Origin: CAIXYX01 sp043806415 | GTDB taxonomy: Archaea > Micrarchaeota > Micrarchaeia > Anstonellales > Anstonellaceae | Direction of reading: 5' to 3' | Length of the DNA stretch: 29,396 nucleotides | Assembly (NCBI GenBank): GCA_043806415.1 | Contig: JAZDHB010000030.1 | Span: 1-29,396 of the forward strand | Shown: positions 1 to 14,495 of the stretch, in pieces | Numbering within the stretch: position 1 is the stretch's first letter | Layout of the letters: each line of letters starts with the position of its first letter | Notes under the pieces: generated by a model | The model's input: the letters and a program-made list of their open reading frames with translations, nothing else | Told to the model about the DNA's origin: nothing | Databases searched by the model: none | Made by a program: the position numbers and the translations under genes

Positions 1-5010
<5,010 letters not shown>

Positions 5011-5022
5011 GTAGCCCACTCC

Positions 5023-8283
<3,261 letters not shown>

Positions 8284-8617
8284 CAGAATTCATGCTCCGA
8301 AATGATCTGTTTTTCAGGGGTCGGAAAGGGCCGTTTGCGCGGCTGCGGGACGCTATTTTCACGACGTAAAATGCCTGTATTGCTTTGCGCAGTCAAAGGT
8401 TAAAAAGGCATCGTCCGAGGATGGCCGCCGGCGAGCGGGTTCGCCCTTTCCATCCTTCATCACGCGCCATCGAGGCTCCGAGGCGGGCATTTCGATATAT
8501 TTATTAAATCCGGCTGACCATAAAAAACAACATCATCGGGAGCGGGATGCACGGGGACGGGATTTTTAAAGTCTATTCTCTATGAATGGTATCATCCCTT
8601 CTTAGAGGTGTTCATCT
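8284..8617. promoter_or_regulatory. Divergent intergenic region between gyrB and rpl10e
   Basis: This 334-base stretch holds no convincing gene. It separates gyrB (minus) from rpl10e (plus) and should contain both promoters. For gyrB, possible minus-strand TATA elements are CTTTTTAACC at about 8396-8405 (roughly 90-base leader) and ATTTAATAAATATAT at about 8495-8509 (roughly 190-base leader). I cannot choose between them from sequence alone. The gyrB leader carries GGAG at 8295-8298 and a 10-codon out-of-frame ORF that starts at 8293 and overlaps the gyrB start. Confidence 0.5.
8562..8570 (+). promoter_or_regulatory. TATA box of rpl10e
   Basis: The A/T-only element ATTTTTAAA sits in a GC-rich context 48 bases before the rpl10e ATG. 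This predicts a start site near 8593 and a short leader that includes the GAGGTG ribosome binding site at 8605-8610. A second AT-rich box at 8493-8509 could serve either direction. Confidence 0.55.
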
Positions 8618-9166
8618 ATGGGTATACGTCCTGCCAGAACCTGCCGAAGCCTTGAAAAAACGGCTTGGGCCCGCTATTCGAAGAAGAAGCCCCGCAAGTC
8701 CTACGTGAAAGCGATGCCCCATCTCTCCTTGCTGGTCTACCAGATGGGCGACGCCAAGAAGCCGTATGACACGCAGTACGACCTGAGGGCCGAGCACGAC
8801 GTGCAGTTGCGCGACAACGCGCTCGAGTCCGCGCGCCAGGCCGGCAACAAGTACCTTGAGAAGCTCGCGCTCAACCAGTATTTCTTCACCGTGCGCGTCT
8901 ATCCGCACAACGTCATCCGCGAGAACAAGATGATCGCGGGCGCGGGCGCCGACCGTCTCCAGAAGGGGATGCGCGCCTCGTTCGGCCGGGCCACCGACCG
9001 GGCCGCCCGTATCCGCGCCGGGCAGATCATTTTCACGATCAAGACCTCGGCCGCCAACGAAAAGCACGTGCTCGAGGCCGTGCGGCGCATCCGGGCCAAG
9101 CTGTCGGGCTCGTTCGAGCTGGTCAAGACGGCCCTCGTCGTGCCGGTCGTGGCCGAGGAAGGATAA
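8618..9166 (+). CDS. rpl10e: Large ribosomal subunit protein L10e (uL16)
   Basis: This 182-residue protein is the archaeal/eukaryotic form of uL16, a large-subunit protein near the central protuberance and the tRNA-binding A-site cleft. It opens with MGIRPARTCR and KKKPRKSYVKAMPH, the conserved L10e N-terminus. Further on it has VRVYPHNVIRENKMIAGAGA and LQKGMRASFGRATDRAARI, the conserved loop and helix of the family. Length is normal. The ATG is preceded by a strong GAGGTG at 8605-8610, seven bases away. The next gene starts 12 bases after the stop, so the two probably form an operon. Confidence 0.96.
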   Translation: MGIRPARTCRSLEKTAWARYSKKKPRKSYVKAMPHLSLLVYQMGDAKKPYDTQYDLRAEHDVQLRDNALESARQAGNKYLEKLALNQYFFTVRVYPHNVIRENKMIAGAGADRLQKGMRASFGRATDRAARIRAGQIIFTIKTSAANEKHVLEAVRRIRAKLSGSFELVKTALVVPVVAEEG

Positions 9167-9178
9167 GGGCGAGGGGAT

Positions 9179-11368
9179 ATGGAGGAGATCAGGAGCGACG
9201 TCGATAAGATCATGGATTTCCTCCGTTCCCTCCACGGGCAGGATGCCAGCTTTTCGACCATTGAACAGAACACCTCGCTTACGCATGCGCGAGTGCGCAA
9301 ATGGATCCGTCTTCTTGAAGAAAAACGCCAGGTGCAGGTAAGATATCATTTCACATCCGAGCGGGTGCGCTGGATCGGAGCGGAGAAAAAAACGGACGAA
9401 CCGGCCGGCTCCGCCGAATCCCGGATCCGGACGGAGGATGCTTCCTCCCCCTATGCGCCTCGCAATGAGCGCGCCCAGGCCCATATCGGCGCGCGCGTCG
9501 AGAGGAGTTATCCCGGGCCTTCTGTCCTGGATTCGGCCGATTATCCGCGCGCGATAGCGGACGAGGAAAAGACAGCACAACCTTCGTTCACGCCTCCAGG
9601 GCGCACCGCGCAGGAGACCGAGCACGTTGCGCAAGAGACCGGGCAAACGGCGCAAGAGGCTGAGCACGCTGCGCAGGAGGCAGAGCGCGGATCGGAGCCC
9701 GTCGAGGAGAGAGCGCAAGAAGAAAAGCCCGATTCCGTGCCGCCCTTGCATGAGGAGACGGCGGCATCGCAAAAAGAGGCGGCGCTGGAAAAAGAAACAA
9801 CGCCCGGAGACGGTGTGACGCCGAAAAAAGAAGAGCGGGCTGTGTCAGACCGTCCGATTCCGGCCCTCGAGAACCTCCCGCCGCGCCTCTTTGACATCGG
9901 GCTTGCGCTGGGCAAGACCGGTCCGGGGCGCATCCGCGACGCCGGTTCGTCTTCGGCCAAAGACGCGTTGTCCACGTCGTCCGGCTCCGGGATGCCGACC
10001 ACATTCGCCTTGCAGAGCGCCCCGCGCATGTTCCCAAAACCTCTTTTAATGCCAACCGTGCCCATCCCGCAGCCGGTCCGGATCGAATTCTCCGCAGACA
10101 TCCCACTGCCTCTCGTGCAGAAAAACGATCCCCAGTTCTCCAAGATGAACCAGAAGCTAAAGAAGCAGATGGCGCTCATCGGGGCCCGGTCCCGGCGGAT
10201 CGCCAAGCTCGAGGCCCAGAAGCGGCGCCTGCTGGCCGAAATCTACCAGCCCCTCGAGCACAAGCTTGACCAGGATGTGCAGCAGGTGTCCGGGAAGCTG
10301 CTGGATTTCGAGCAACGCATCCTGGATCTGCACGCCCGCTCGGCGCGCCTGCCGGACGAGATGGAAGACGTGTCCGCGCAGCAGACCGACATGGCCGAGA
10401 TGTCCGCGCAATTGCAGCAGGTCTACGACGAGACCTCGCACGTGGTGTCCGAGGCGCTCGCTTCGCTGGGCGAATCCCGCGAAAGCATGTCGCGCCACGT
10501 CGAGCTCATCTCGGCGGGCGTGCAGGGCGAGGAGCGCTACCTGGCGGAGATGACCGGCACGGTGAACGCGCTCGGCGCCATGCAGGCCGAAGTCGAGGCG
10601 CGCCTCTCCGAGGCCCGGCAGGCCATCGAGGACGAACAGGCTCGCCTCCGCGAAGCGGACGGGAAGCTCGAAGCCCTCGTGGGAGTCAAGGCCTCGCTGG
10701 AGGCCGAGCTGCTCGCCTCTTCCAAGGAGATCCGCACCCAGAAACTTTCGCTCTCGGAGCTGGAGCGGCACATCTCGCGCCTGGACGACGTGCAGCGCTG
10801 GGTGGCTTCCAACCGGGAGGAATACGACCGCAAGATGCTCGCGCTCGCCGACTACATCAAGAACGCGCAAGGCGACTATTCGGCCCTCAAGGAATCGATC
10901 GACGCCTCGTTCGCCCGCCGCTACATCTCGGAGCTGCGCAACCTCTCGCTCTCCTACGAATTCGAGTATGCGCAGGCGCACTGCATGGAAGAGGACATCG
11001 ACATGCGCCTCTCCCGCGCGAAAGAGCAGCTTTCGGCCCTGGTCCTCAAAGCCAGGTCCATCGCCGACTTGCAGGAAGTCCAGCTCGCGGAGATCAGCGG
11101 CCCGTCGGCCCAGCGCGCGAAGGAGGGCGTGATGCGGGGGGAGAAAGTGGAAAAGGCGTTCCTCAAGGACAAAGGGCGCGAGAGGATGCGCGAGCTGATC
11201 CTGCGCACCATCGAGGAGGCGCCGGAATTCGGGGATGCGGCAAAGGGAAAAGAGAAAAAGAACGGAGCGGAAGATCGGCCCCGGACGCCTTCATCTGATG
11301 CGCGCTCGAACGCTTCGTCCTCGCGCCGCTCGAAAAAGAAGAGTGCCAAAGGAAAGAAAAAACGTTAG
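9179..11368 (+). CDS. Unrecognised winged-helix and coiled-coil protein
   Basis: I do not recognise a named family for this 729-residue protein. Residues 1-65 look like a small winged-helix DNA-binding domain: a helix from MEEIRSDVDKIMDFL, a turn, then SLTHARVRKWIRLLEEKRQV and a short beta wing. Residues about 70-230 are low-complexity Glu/Ala/Pro/Lys linker with four near-identical heptads around 144-171. Residues about 320-660 are predicted long coiled coil, rich in Glu, Leu, Arg and Ala (for example IAKLEAQKRRLLAEIYQPLE), with no transmembrane segment. The C-terminal 50 residues are Ser/Arg/Lys-rich and end KKKSAKGKKKR. No Walker A motif is visible, so it is not an SMC or Rad50 ATPase. A structural nucleoid or DNA-tethering role is possible but only inferred. 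The ATG follows GAGGGGAT. Confidence 0.85.
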   Translation: MEEIRSDVDKIMDFLRSLHGQDASFSTIEQNTSLTHARVRKWIRLLEEKRQVQVRYHFTSERVRWIGAEKKTDEPAGSAESRIRTEDASSPYAPRNERAQAHIGARVERSYPGPSVLDSADYPRAIADEEKTAQPSFTPPGRTAQETEHVAQETGQTAQEAEHAAQEAERGSEPVEERAQEEKPDSVPPLHEETAASQKEAALEKETTPGDGVTPKKEERAVSDRPIPALENLPPRLFDIGLALGKTGPGRIRDAGSSSAKDALSTSSGSGMPTTFALQSAPRMFPKPLLMPTVPIPQPVRIEFSADIPLPLVQKNDPQFSKMNQKLKKQMALIGARSRRIAKLEAQKRRLLAEIYQPLEHKLDQDVQQVSGKLLDFEQRILDLHARSARLPDEMEDVSAQQTDMAEMSAQLQQVYDETSHVVSEALASLGESRESMSRHVELISAGVQGEERYLAEMTGTVNALGAMQAEVEARLSEARQAIEDEQARLREADGKLEALVGVKASLEAELLASSKEIRTQKLSLSELERHISRLDDVQRWVASNREEYDRKMLALADYIKNAQGDYSALKESIDASFARRYISELRNLSLSYEFEYAQAHCMEEDIDMRLSRAKEQLSALVLKARSIADLQEVQLAEISGPSAQRAKEGVMRGEKVEKAFLKDKGRERMRELILRTIEEAPEFGDAAKGKEKKNGAEDRPRTPSSDARSNASSSRRSKKKSAKGKKKR
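9608..9691 (+). repeat. Four tandem 21-base repeats inside the coiled-coil gene
   Basis: Four in-frame units start at 9608, 9629, 9650 and 9671, each beginning GCGCARGAG. They encode heptads of the form AQE(T/A)(E/G)xx: AQETEHV, AQETGQT, AQEAEHA and AQEAERG. The period of exactly seven residues fits a flexible charged linker or helical heptad. It most likely arose by slippage and may vary in copy number between strains. Confidence 0.85.
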
Positions 11369-11387
11369 GGAAAACAGTTTTTCAAGA

Positions 11388-11409
11388 AAGAACATCAGTT
11401 CTTGTTTTT
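11388..11409. terminator. Hairpin with T-run between convergent genes
   Basis: A perfect 6-bp stem, AAGAAC and GTTCTT with a 4-base ATCA loop at 11388-11403, is followed by G and five Ts on the plus strand. It sits between the stop of the coiled-coil gene (11368) and the stop of the pilin gene (11408). A-runs and T-runs on both sides could serve termination in both directions. Archaeal termination depends mainly on the U-tract, so the hairpin role is inference. Confidence 0.55.
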
Positions 11410-12001
11410 ACGAACTCGGGTTGCACTTGCCCATGATGGGTTTGACGCCCTTGAACGTGATGCCGCTGAAGTACCTCGACTTGTAGGTGATGGTCAGATT
11501 GCGCGAGAACGTGGTCGGCGGATTGCCCGAGATGTATTTGCAGGCCGTTCCCGGGCGCAGGTAGATGGTGTATTGGTCGCCGGGGCTGAGCTTGATGCCG
11601 TTGTTCGACGGGTTGATACTGGCCGAATCACCGCTGATCGCCGTGCCCAAAGAACCGCTCACCGAATGGGTCGAATAGACATTGAATGTCGATTCTCCAT
11701 CCAGGGCCAGGCCGGTGATGTTCAGCGGCTTGCTGTCGTCATTCTCCAGCACCAGCCCGATCTCGCCCAGCGTGCCGGCACTCGCGCCCGGATACGTATA
11801 TCCCTGCATGTCCATGATCTTGATGGGGAAAGCCTGCGCCGACCAGTAGGTCCTCGTCTCCTGCATGACCGCATCGCCCTGCGTCTGGCCGAAGAAGATG
11901 GAAAGGCCGATGGCGATGAGGGCGATCACCAGAATGACGCCCAGGATGACGAGGTATTCGACGCTGGTCTGCGCCTTTTTTTCCGACGATATCTGTGCCA
12001 T
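11408..12001 (-). CDS. Class III signal peptide (type IV pilin-like) protein 1
   Basis: This is a 197-residue secreted or pilus-forming protein. The N-terminus has a short basic leader ending SSEKKA, then QTSVEYLVILGVILVIALIA. This is the QxSxEY class III signal of archaeal pilins, where a prepilin peptidase such as EppA cuts before Gln and the hydrophobic helix forms the filament core. The rest is a beta-rich domain with one pair of cysteines (C in GTACKYI and C in MGKCNPSS). It shares an early motif YWSAQAFPIKIMD with the neighbouring gene (YWSQQARPFIIDD), so the two are paralogues. The ATG at 12001 lies about 26 bases from a TATA box, indicating a leaderless message. No prepilin peptidase gene is in the window. 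It might be an adhesin or pseudopilin rather than the major pilin. Confidence 0.85.
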   Translation of the reverse strand: MAQISSEKKAQTSVEYLVILGVILVIALIAIGLSIFFGQTQGDAVMQETRTYWSAQAFPIKIMDMQGYTYPGASAGTLGEIGLVLENDDSKPLNITGLALDGESTFNVYSTHSVSGSLGTAISGDSASINPSNNGIKLSPGDQYTIYLRPGTACKYISGNPPTTFSRNLTITYKSRYFSGITFKGVKPIMGKCNPSS

Positions 12002-12021
12002 GCTCTCATCATGAAGCCGAG

Positions 12022-12032
12022 ATTATTAAATG
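12022..12032 (-). promoter_or_regulatory. TATA box of pilin 1, leaderless spacing
   Basis: On the minus strand this reads CATTTAATAAT, the only AT-rich patch in the 97-base gap between the pilin genes. Its centre is about 26 bases from the ATG at 12001. An archaeal start site at that distance would fall on the start codon itself. It gives pilin 1 its own promoter, separate from pilin 2. Confidence 0.55.
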
Positions 12033-12098
12033 AATGGGCCGGAGCCCGCGGATGATGCGGGGAACGAAAGCGTCGGCTCCGGGGCCGGTCCAATCCGT

Positions 12099-12683
12099 TC
12101 ACGTGCATGCGAACGGCAGCGGCGCGAGGCTGGTCTGCGTGTAATTGACGTCCAGGTCGTTGGGCCGGTCGTAGGTGATCAGGAGCATGAGCTTGCCGCC
12201 CTGTCCGTTCGAGCCGCACAGCTCTTCGGGGCTCAGGTAGCCCTGGGTCACCAGCGAGACGGCCGCGCCCGGCCGGATCCGGGCGGAGCAGGCGCAGGGG
12301 GTCGAGGTGCAATCCGCCGAAGTGCAGCTGAGGGGGCCGAGGTCATCGGGCAGGGTGGAATCGTACTGGTAGAACGAGAGCGGCGTGTTGTTGAGCATGA
12401 TGCCGGAGATGTTCAATTCCTCGTCGGCCAGCGAGCTGATCGCCAGGTAGAATCGGTGGTTCGAGGTCTCATAGAGGCTGTCGTCGATGATGAACGGCCG
12501 GGCCTGTTGGCTCCAATACAGGCGCAACTGGCTGTTCTGCAGCTCCTGCCCGCTGTCGACGAGGTAGCTGTACAGGCCGATGCCGATGAGGACGATGATG
12601 ATTGACATGGCCAGAACGAGGATGTATTCGATGGTGGCCTGGCCGGAAAGACGCCCGGAACGCCGGGATCCGATGGGACGCAT
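12099..12683 (-). CDS. Class III signal peptide (type IV pilin-like) protein 2
   Basis: This is a 194-residue pilin-like protein. A basic leader MRPIGSRRSGRLSG is followed by QATIEYILVLAMSIIIVLIG, matching the QxxxEY class III processing site and hydrophobic filament helix. The segment YWSQQARPFIIDD after the helix matches the neighbour encoded at 11408-12001. The C-terminal domain is richer in cysteine than the neighbour: a cluster CTSADCTSTPCAC near residue 130, plus ELCGS and a terminal FACT. These suggest disulphides in an extracellular domain. The two genes are tandem with a 97-base gap and each has its own TATA element, so they may be expressed at different levels. Function beyond a surface filament or secreted pilin-like protein cannot be told from sequence. 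Confidence 0.85.
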   Translation of the reverse strand: MRPIGSRRSGRLSGQATIEYILVLAMSIIIVLIGIGLYSYLVDSGQELQNSQLRLYWSQQARPFIIDDSLYETSNHRFYLAISSLADEELNISGIMLNNTPLSFYQYDSTLPDDLGPLSCTSADCTSTPCACSARIRPGAAVSLVTQGYLSPEELCGSNGQGGKLMLLITYDRPNDLDVNYTQTSLAPLPFACT

Positions 12684-12702
12684 GCCTTATCCATCCCGGC
12701 GG

Positions 12703-12713
12703 ATTTTAAAAAG
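12703..12713 (-). promoter_or_regulatory. TATA box of pilin 2, leaderless spacing
   Basis: On the minus strand this reads CTTTTTAAAAT. It is centred about 25 bases before the ATG at 12683, which predicts transcription starting at or within a base or two of the start codon. No purine-rich ribosome binding site lies between the box and the ATG, as expected for a leaderless message. Confidence 0.6.
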
Positions 12714-12766
12714 ATGAGCAAACGGGCGATTAAAGGGGGAAAATAAAACAAGCAAAAGAAAAAAGT

Positions 12767-12784
12767 GCGCGCCCCGGGGCGCGC
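12767..12784 (-). terminator. GC palindrome plus T-run after rps7
   Basis: A perfect 18-base palindrome, GCGCGCCCC followed by GGGGCGCGC, lies 34 bases after the rps7 stop. In the minus-strand direction it is followed by ACTTTTTTCTTTTG, so it looks like a classical stem plus U-tract at the end of the polymerase/ribosomal protein cluster. Confidence 0.6.
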
Positions 12785-12817
12785 TCGAGAGAACGGGTCG
12801 TTGTTTTTTCGATTTGT

Positions 12818-13432
12818 TTAACGTGCGCTGCGAGCCATTCTTTCCGTCTCATCTCTTTTCTTGACCGCGTACGAGTTCTGCACGTCGCCCTTGGCGGCCA
12901 GCTCGAGCTCGTTGGCCAGCGCCTCGGCGAGCGTGCGCCGGTTGCTGAACGCGCCCATGATGGCGGCCAGCGTGATGTTGCGCAATGCCATGTCGAGCCG
13001 GCGCGAGGCCGAGACGTCCACGGCGACCTGGTAGGACACGCCACCGAACGAGACGCGGGTGAAGTCCTCTCTGGGGGCGGAGTTCTGCACCGCGTCCACG
13101 AGCACCTGCACGGGGTTCTTCTTGGTCTTCTCGGCGATGATGTCGAAGGCCTGCTCGACCACGCGCATGACCTTGGTCTTCTGGCCCTGGAGCGAGCCGT
13201 TGGTGCGGATGACCTTGCCGGACGTCTTCATGCCGGTGCCGCCACGCATGAGCTTGTTCATCAGGCGCTCGACGATGTTGACCTTGCGCTTGCCGAACAT
13301 GTGCTTGGCCTGCCGGCCGTGCGAGTGCGGGAACGCCACGGGGTCGAGATTGATGTACGCAATCAGGCTGGGGTCCGACACCACGACTTCCTCGAGCGCG
13401 TATTTTTCGAACAGTTTGTCTGCCATAATCAT
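12818..13432 (-). CDS. rps7: Small ribosomal subunit protein S7 (uS7)
   Basis: This is a 204-residue primary 16S rRNA-binding protein that organises the 30S head. Conserved archaeal S7 features are NIVERLMNKLMRGGTGMKTSGK, the KNPVQVLVDAVQNSAPREDF segment and the basic VDVSASRRLDMALRNIT helix. The C-terminus is an Arg/Lys-rich tail, ERMARSAR. The start could be 13432 (MIMADK) or 13426 (MADK): GGAG is 4 bases before the first ATG and 10 before the second. It is the last gene of the cluster, 19 bases after rps12, and is followed by a GC palindrome and T-run. Confidence 0.96.
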   Translation of the reverse strand: MIMADKLFEKYALEEVVVSDPSLIAYINLDPVAFPHSHGRQAKHMFGKRKVNIVERLMNKLMRGGTGMKTSGKVIRTNGSLQGQKTKVMRVVEQAFDIIAEKTKKNPVQVLVDAVQNSAPREDFTRVSFGGVSYQVAVDVSASRRLDMALRNITLAAIMGAFSNRRTLAEALANELELAAKGDVQNSYAVKKRDETERMARSAR

Positions 13433-13451
13433 GCAACTCCGATCCTAACGT

Positions 13452-13880
13452 CTAACGTTTGGGTTTCTCCTTGCGCTTCTGCACGAGCATCTGCAAATCG
13501 ACGCCGTTGACCTTGATGACCTTGTAACGGACACCGGGGATCGAGCCCATCTGCCCGCGCTGCGAGCCGCCCAGGCCGTCGATGGTGACCTCGTCGTGCT
13601 CGTCGATGTAGTTGATGGCCCCGCTGCGCGGCGCGAAGGCGGTGACCATCTTGCCGTTCTTGATGAGCTGGACCTTGACGCACTTGATGAGCCCGGAGTG
13701 GGGCTGCTTCTGCTCGAGTACCTTCTTCTCGATGACGATGCCCTTGGCCATGGGCGCGCCCTCGATGGGGTCGAACTTCTCCCTCAGGCGCAGCTTTTTT
13801 CGTTTCCACGGCTTCTTGAGCCAGCGCTGGCGCTTGCGTTTGCGCTCCAGTCCACGTCCTGCGAATTCTCCCTTACCCAT
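13452..13880 (-). CDS. rps12: Small ribosomal subunit protein S12 (uS12)
   Basis: This is a 142-residue protein of the 30S decoding centre, important for accuracy. The family core is clear: GAPMAKGIVIEKKVLEQKQP, NSGLIKC-like HSGLIKCVKVQLIKNGK, VTAFAPRSGAINYIDEHDEV and GSQRGQMGSIPGVRYKVIKV. The N-terminus is very basic (LERKRKRQRWLKKPWKRKKL). The ATG at 13880 follows GGTGAT with 6 bases spacing. This leader and the first codons are duplicated 87 bases upstream, giving an unusual junction with nusA. It is followed by rps7 after 19 bases, the usual archaeal order. Confidence 0.96.
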   Translation of the reverse strand: MGKGEFAGRGLERKRKRQRWLKKPWKRKKLRLREKFDPIEGAPMAKGIVIEKKVLEQKQPHSGLIKCVKVQLIKNGKMVTAFAPRSGAINYIDEHDEVTIDGLGGSQRGQMGSIPGVRYKVIKVNGVDLQMLVQKRKEKPKR

Positions 13881-13894
13881 CGAATATCACCGTT

Positions 13895-13966
13895 CTATGC
13901 ACATTGTTCTTTTCTTTCCCTGAAGGCTTTCTTTTCTTGTGAAGAAAAGAAAGGCTTCTTTCCCAT
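13895..13966 (-). CDS. Possible 23-residue leader peptide upstream of rps12
   Basis: A short frame starts at the duplicated ATG (13966), which has its own GGTGAT ribosome binding site. It encodes MGKKPFFSSQEKKAFRERKE followed by QCA and stops at a TAG inside the real rps12 leader, 13 bases before the rps12 ATG. The first three residues, MGK, copy the S12 start. The frame contains the long hairpin at 13922-13958. It may be a degenerate duplication remnant or a true upstream ORF coupling translation to rps12. No homologue is recognised. Confidence 0.3.
   Translation of the reverse strand: MGKKPFFSSQEKKAFRERKEQCA
13922..13958 (-). promoter_or_regulatory. Long hairpin between nusA and rps12
   Basis: A 12-bp perfect stem, CTTTCTTTTCTT and AAGAAAAGAAAG with a 3-base loop, extends by four more pairs (GAAG/CTTC) after one G-G mismatch. 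It lies inside the transcribed junction between nusA and rps12 and between the two copies of the rps12 leader. There is no T-run after it, so an RNA-processing, attenuation or stabilising role is more likely than termination. The role is inferred. Confidence 0.5.
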
Positions 13967-13981
13967 GGAAATATCACCATT

Positions 13982-14065
13982 CTATACAGATTGTTCATCT
14001 GACTTGTTTTTCTCATCATTCATTTGGTTCTCACTCTGTTCCGCATTTTTGGGCACGACGATCAT
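13982..14065 (-). CDS. Possible 27-residue protein overlapping the nusA stop
   Basis: An ATG at 14065 overlaps the nusA stop in an ATGA arrangement, the usual sign of translational coupling. It encodes MIVVPKNAEQSENQMNDEKN then KSDEQSV, and stops at the TAG in copy 2 of the duplicated leader. The product is hydrophilic and highly charged. It could be a true small protein, or a nusA tail lost to a frameshift. No family is recognised. Confidence 0.3.
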   Translation of the reverse strand: MIVVPKNAEQSENQMNDEKNKSDEQSV

Positions 14066-14484
14066 TTCGTCACGAGCTTCAAATCGCTTGAGAACCTTCT
14101 TTGCAGAAGCGCGCGGTGCACCTTGATGCGCTCGCCACCCTTGCCGATGGCGGCCCCGCGGTCCTTCTCGTCGACCGTGACGTAAACCGTCTTGGTATTG
14201 CTTTTCTCGTGCATGTTTATATTCGTTATCGGGATGGGCGCGAAGAGGGCGCGCAGGAACTGCTCCATGTCCGGGTTGTCCTCGAACACGAGCACCTGCC
14301 GGTTGAACGCCTGGCGCACGCGCGTGATGTTGGCCCCCTTCGAGCCGATGGCCTTGCCCATGTCCTCGCGGGGCACGAGGAAGACCACGGCGCTCTCCAA
14401 TATCACCATGTCGGAGGGAATGACGCCCGTGAGCTGCTCGAACGTGGCCATCGCCTTGAGATCATCGTTGTTGAGTTCGACCAT
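14062..14484 (-). CDS. nusA: Archaeal NusA-like RNA-binding transcription factor
   Basis: This 140-residue protein is the short archaeal form of NusA: two KH domains without the bacterial N-terminal and S1 domains. KH1 contains VPREDMGKAIGSKGANITRV and KH2 contains DRGAAIGKGGERIKVHRALL; both GxxG loops (GSKG and GKGG) are intact. It probably binds RNA and aids transcription elongation or termination. Family members normally lie between rpl30e and rps12 next to the polymerase genes, as here, except that one extra gene separates it from rpl30e. A GAGTGGTTA overlapping the upstream stop serves as ribosome binding site. Confidence 0.93.
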   Translation of the reverse strand: MVELNNDDLKAMATFEQLTGVIPSDMVILESAVVFLVPREDMGKAIGSKGANITRVRQAFNRQVLVFEDNPDMEQFLRALFAPIPITNINMHEKSNTKTVYVTVDEKDRGAAIGKGGERIKVHRALLQRRFSSDLKLVTK

Positions 14485-14495
14485 TCCATAACCAC

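Larger units (their letters stand above)
13883..13996 (-). repeat. Direct repeat of the rps12 translation-initiation region
   Basis: Copy 1 (13883-13909) and copy 2 (13970-13996) match at 24 of 27 bases and lie 87 bases apart. On the coding strand both contain, in order, GAACAAT, a TAG stop, GGTGAT (ribosome binding site), and then ATGGGNAAG just outside the core. Copy 1 is the real rps12 leader; copy 2 starts a 23-codon reading frame instead. A partial tandem duplication of the rps12 start region explains this best. Confidence 0.8.

Noticed and set aside
8284..8617. tRNA or small RNA gene in the gyrB-rpl10e gap
   Set aside because: I saw no cloverleaf, CCA-type end or box C/D motifs; only promoter-like AT patches are present.
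9608..9691. Regular repeats as a possible CRISPR array
   Set aside because: Units are contiguous 21-mers without spacers, lie in a coding frame and give heptads.
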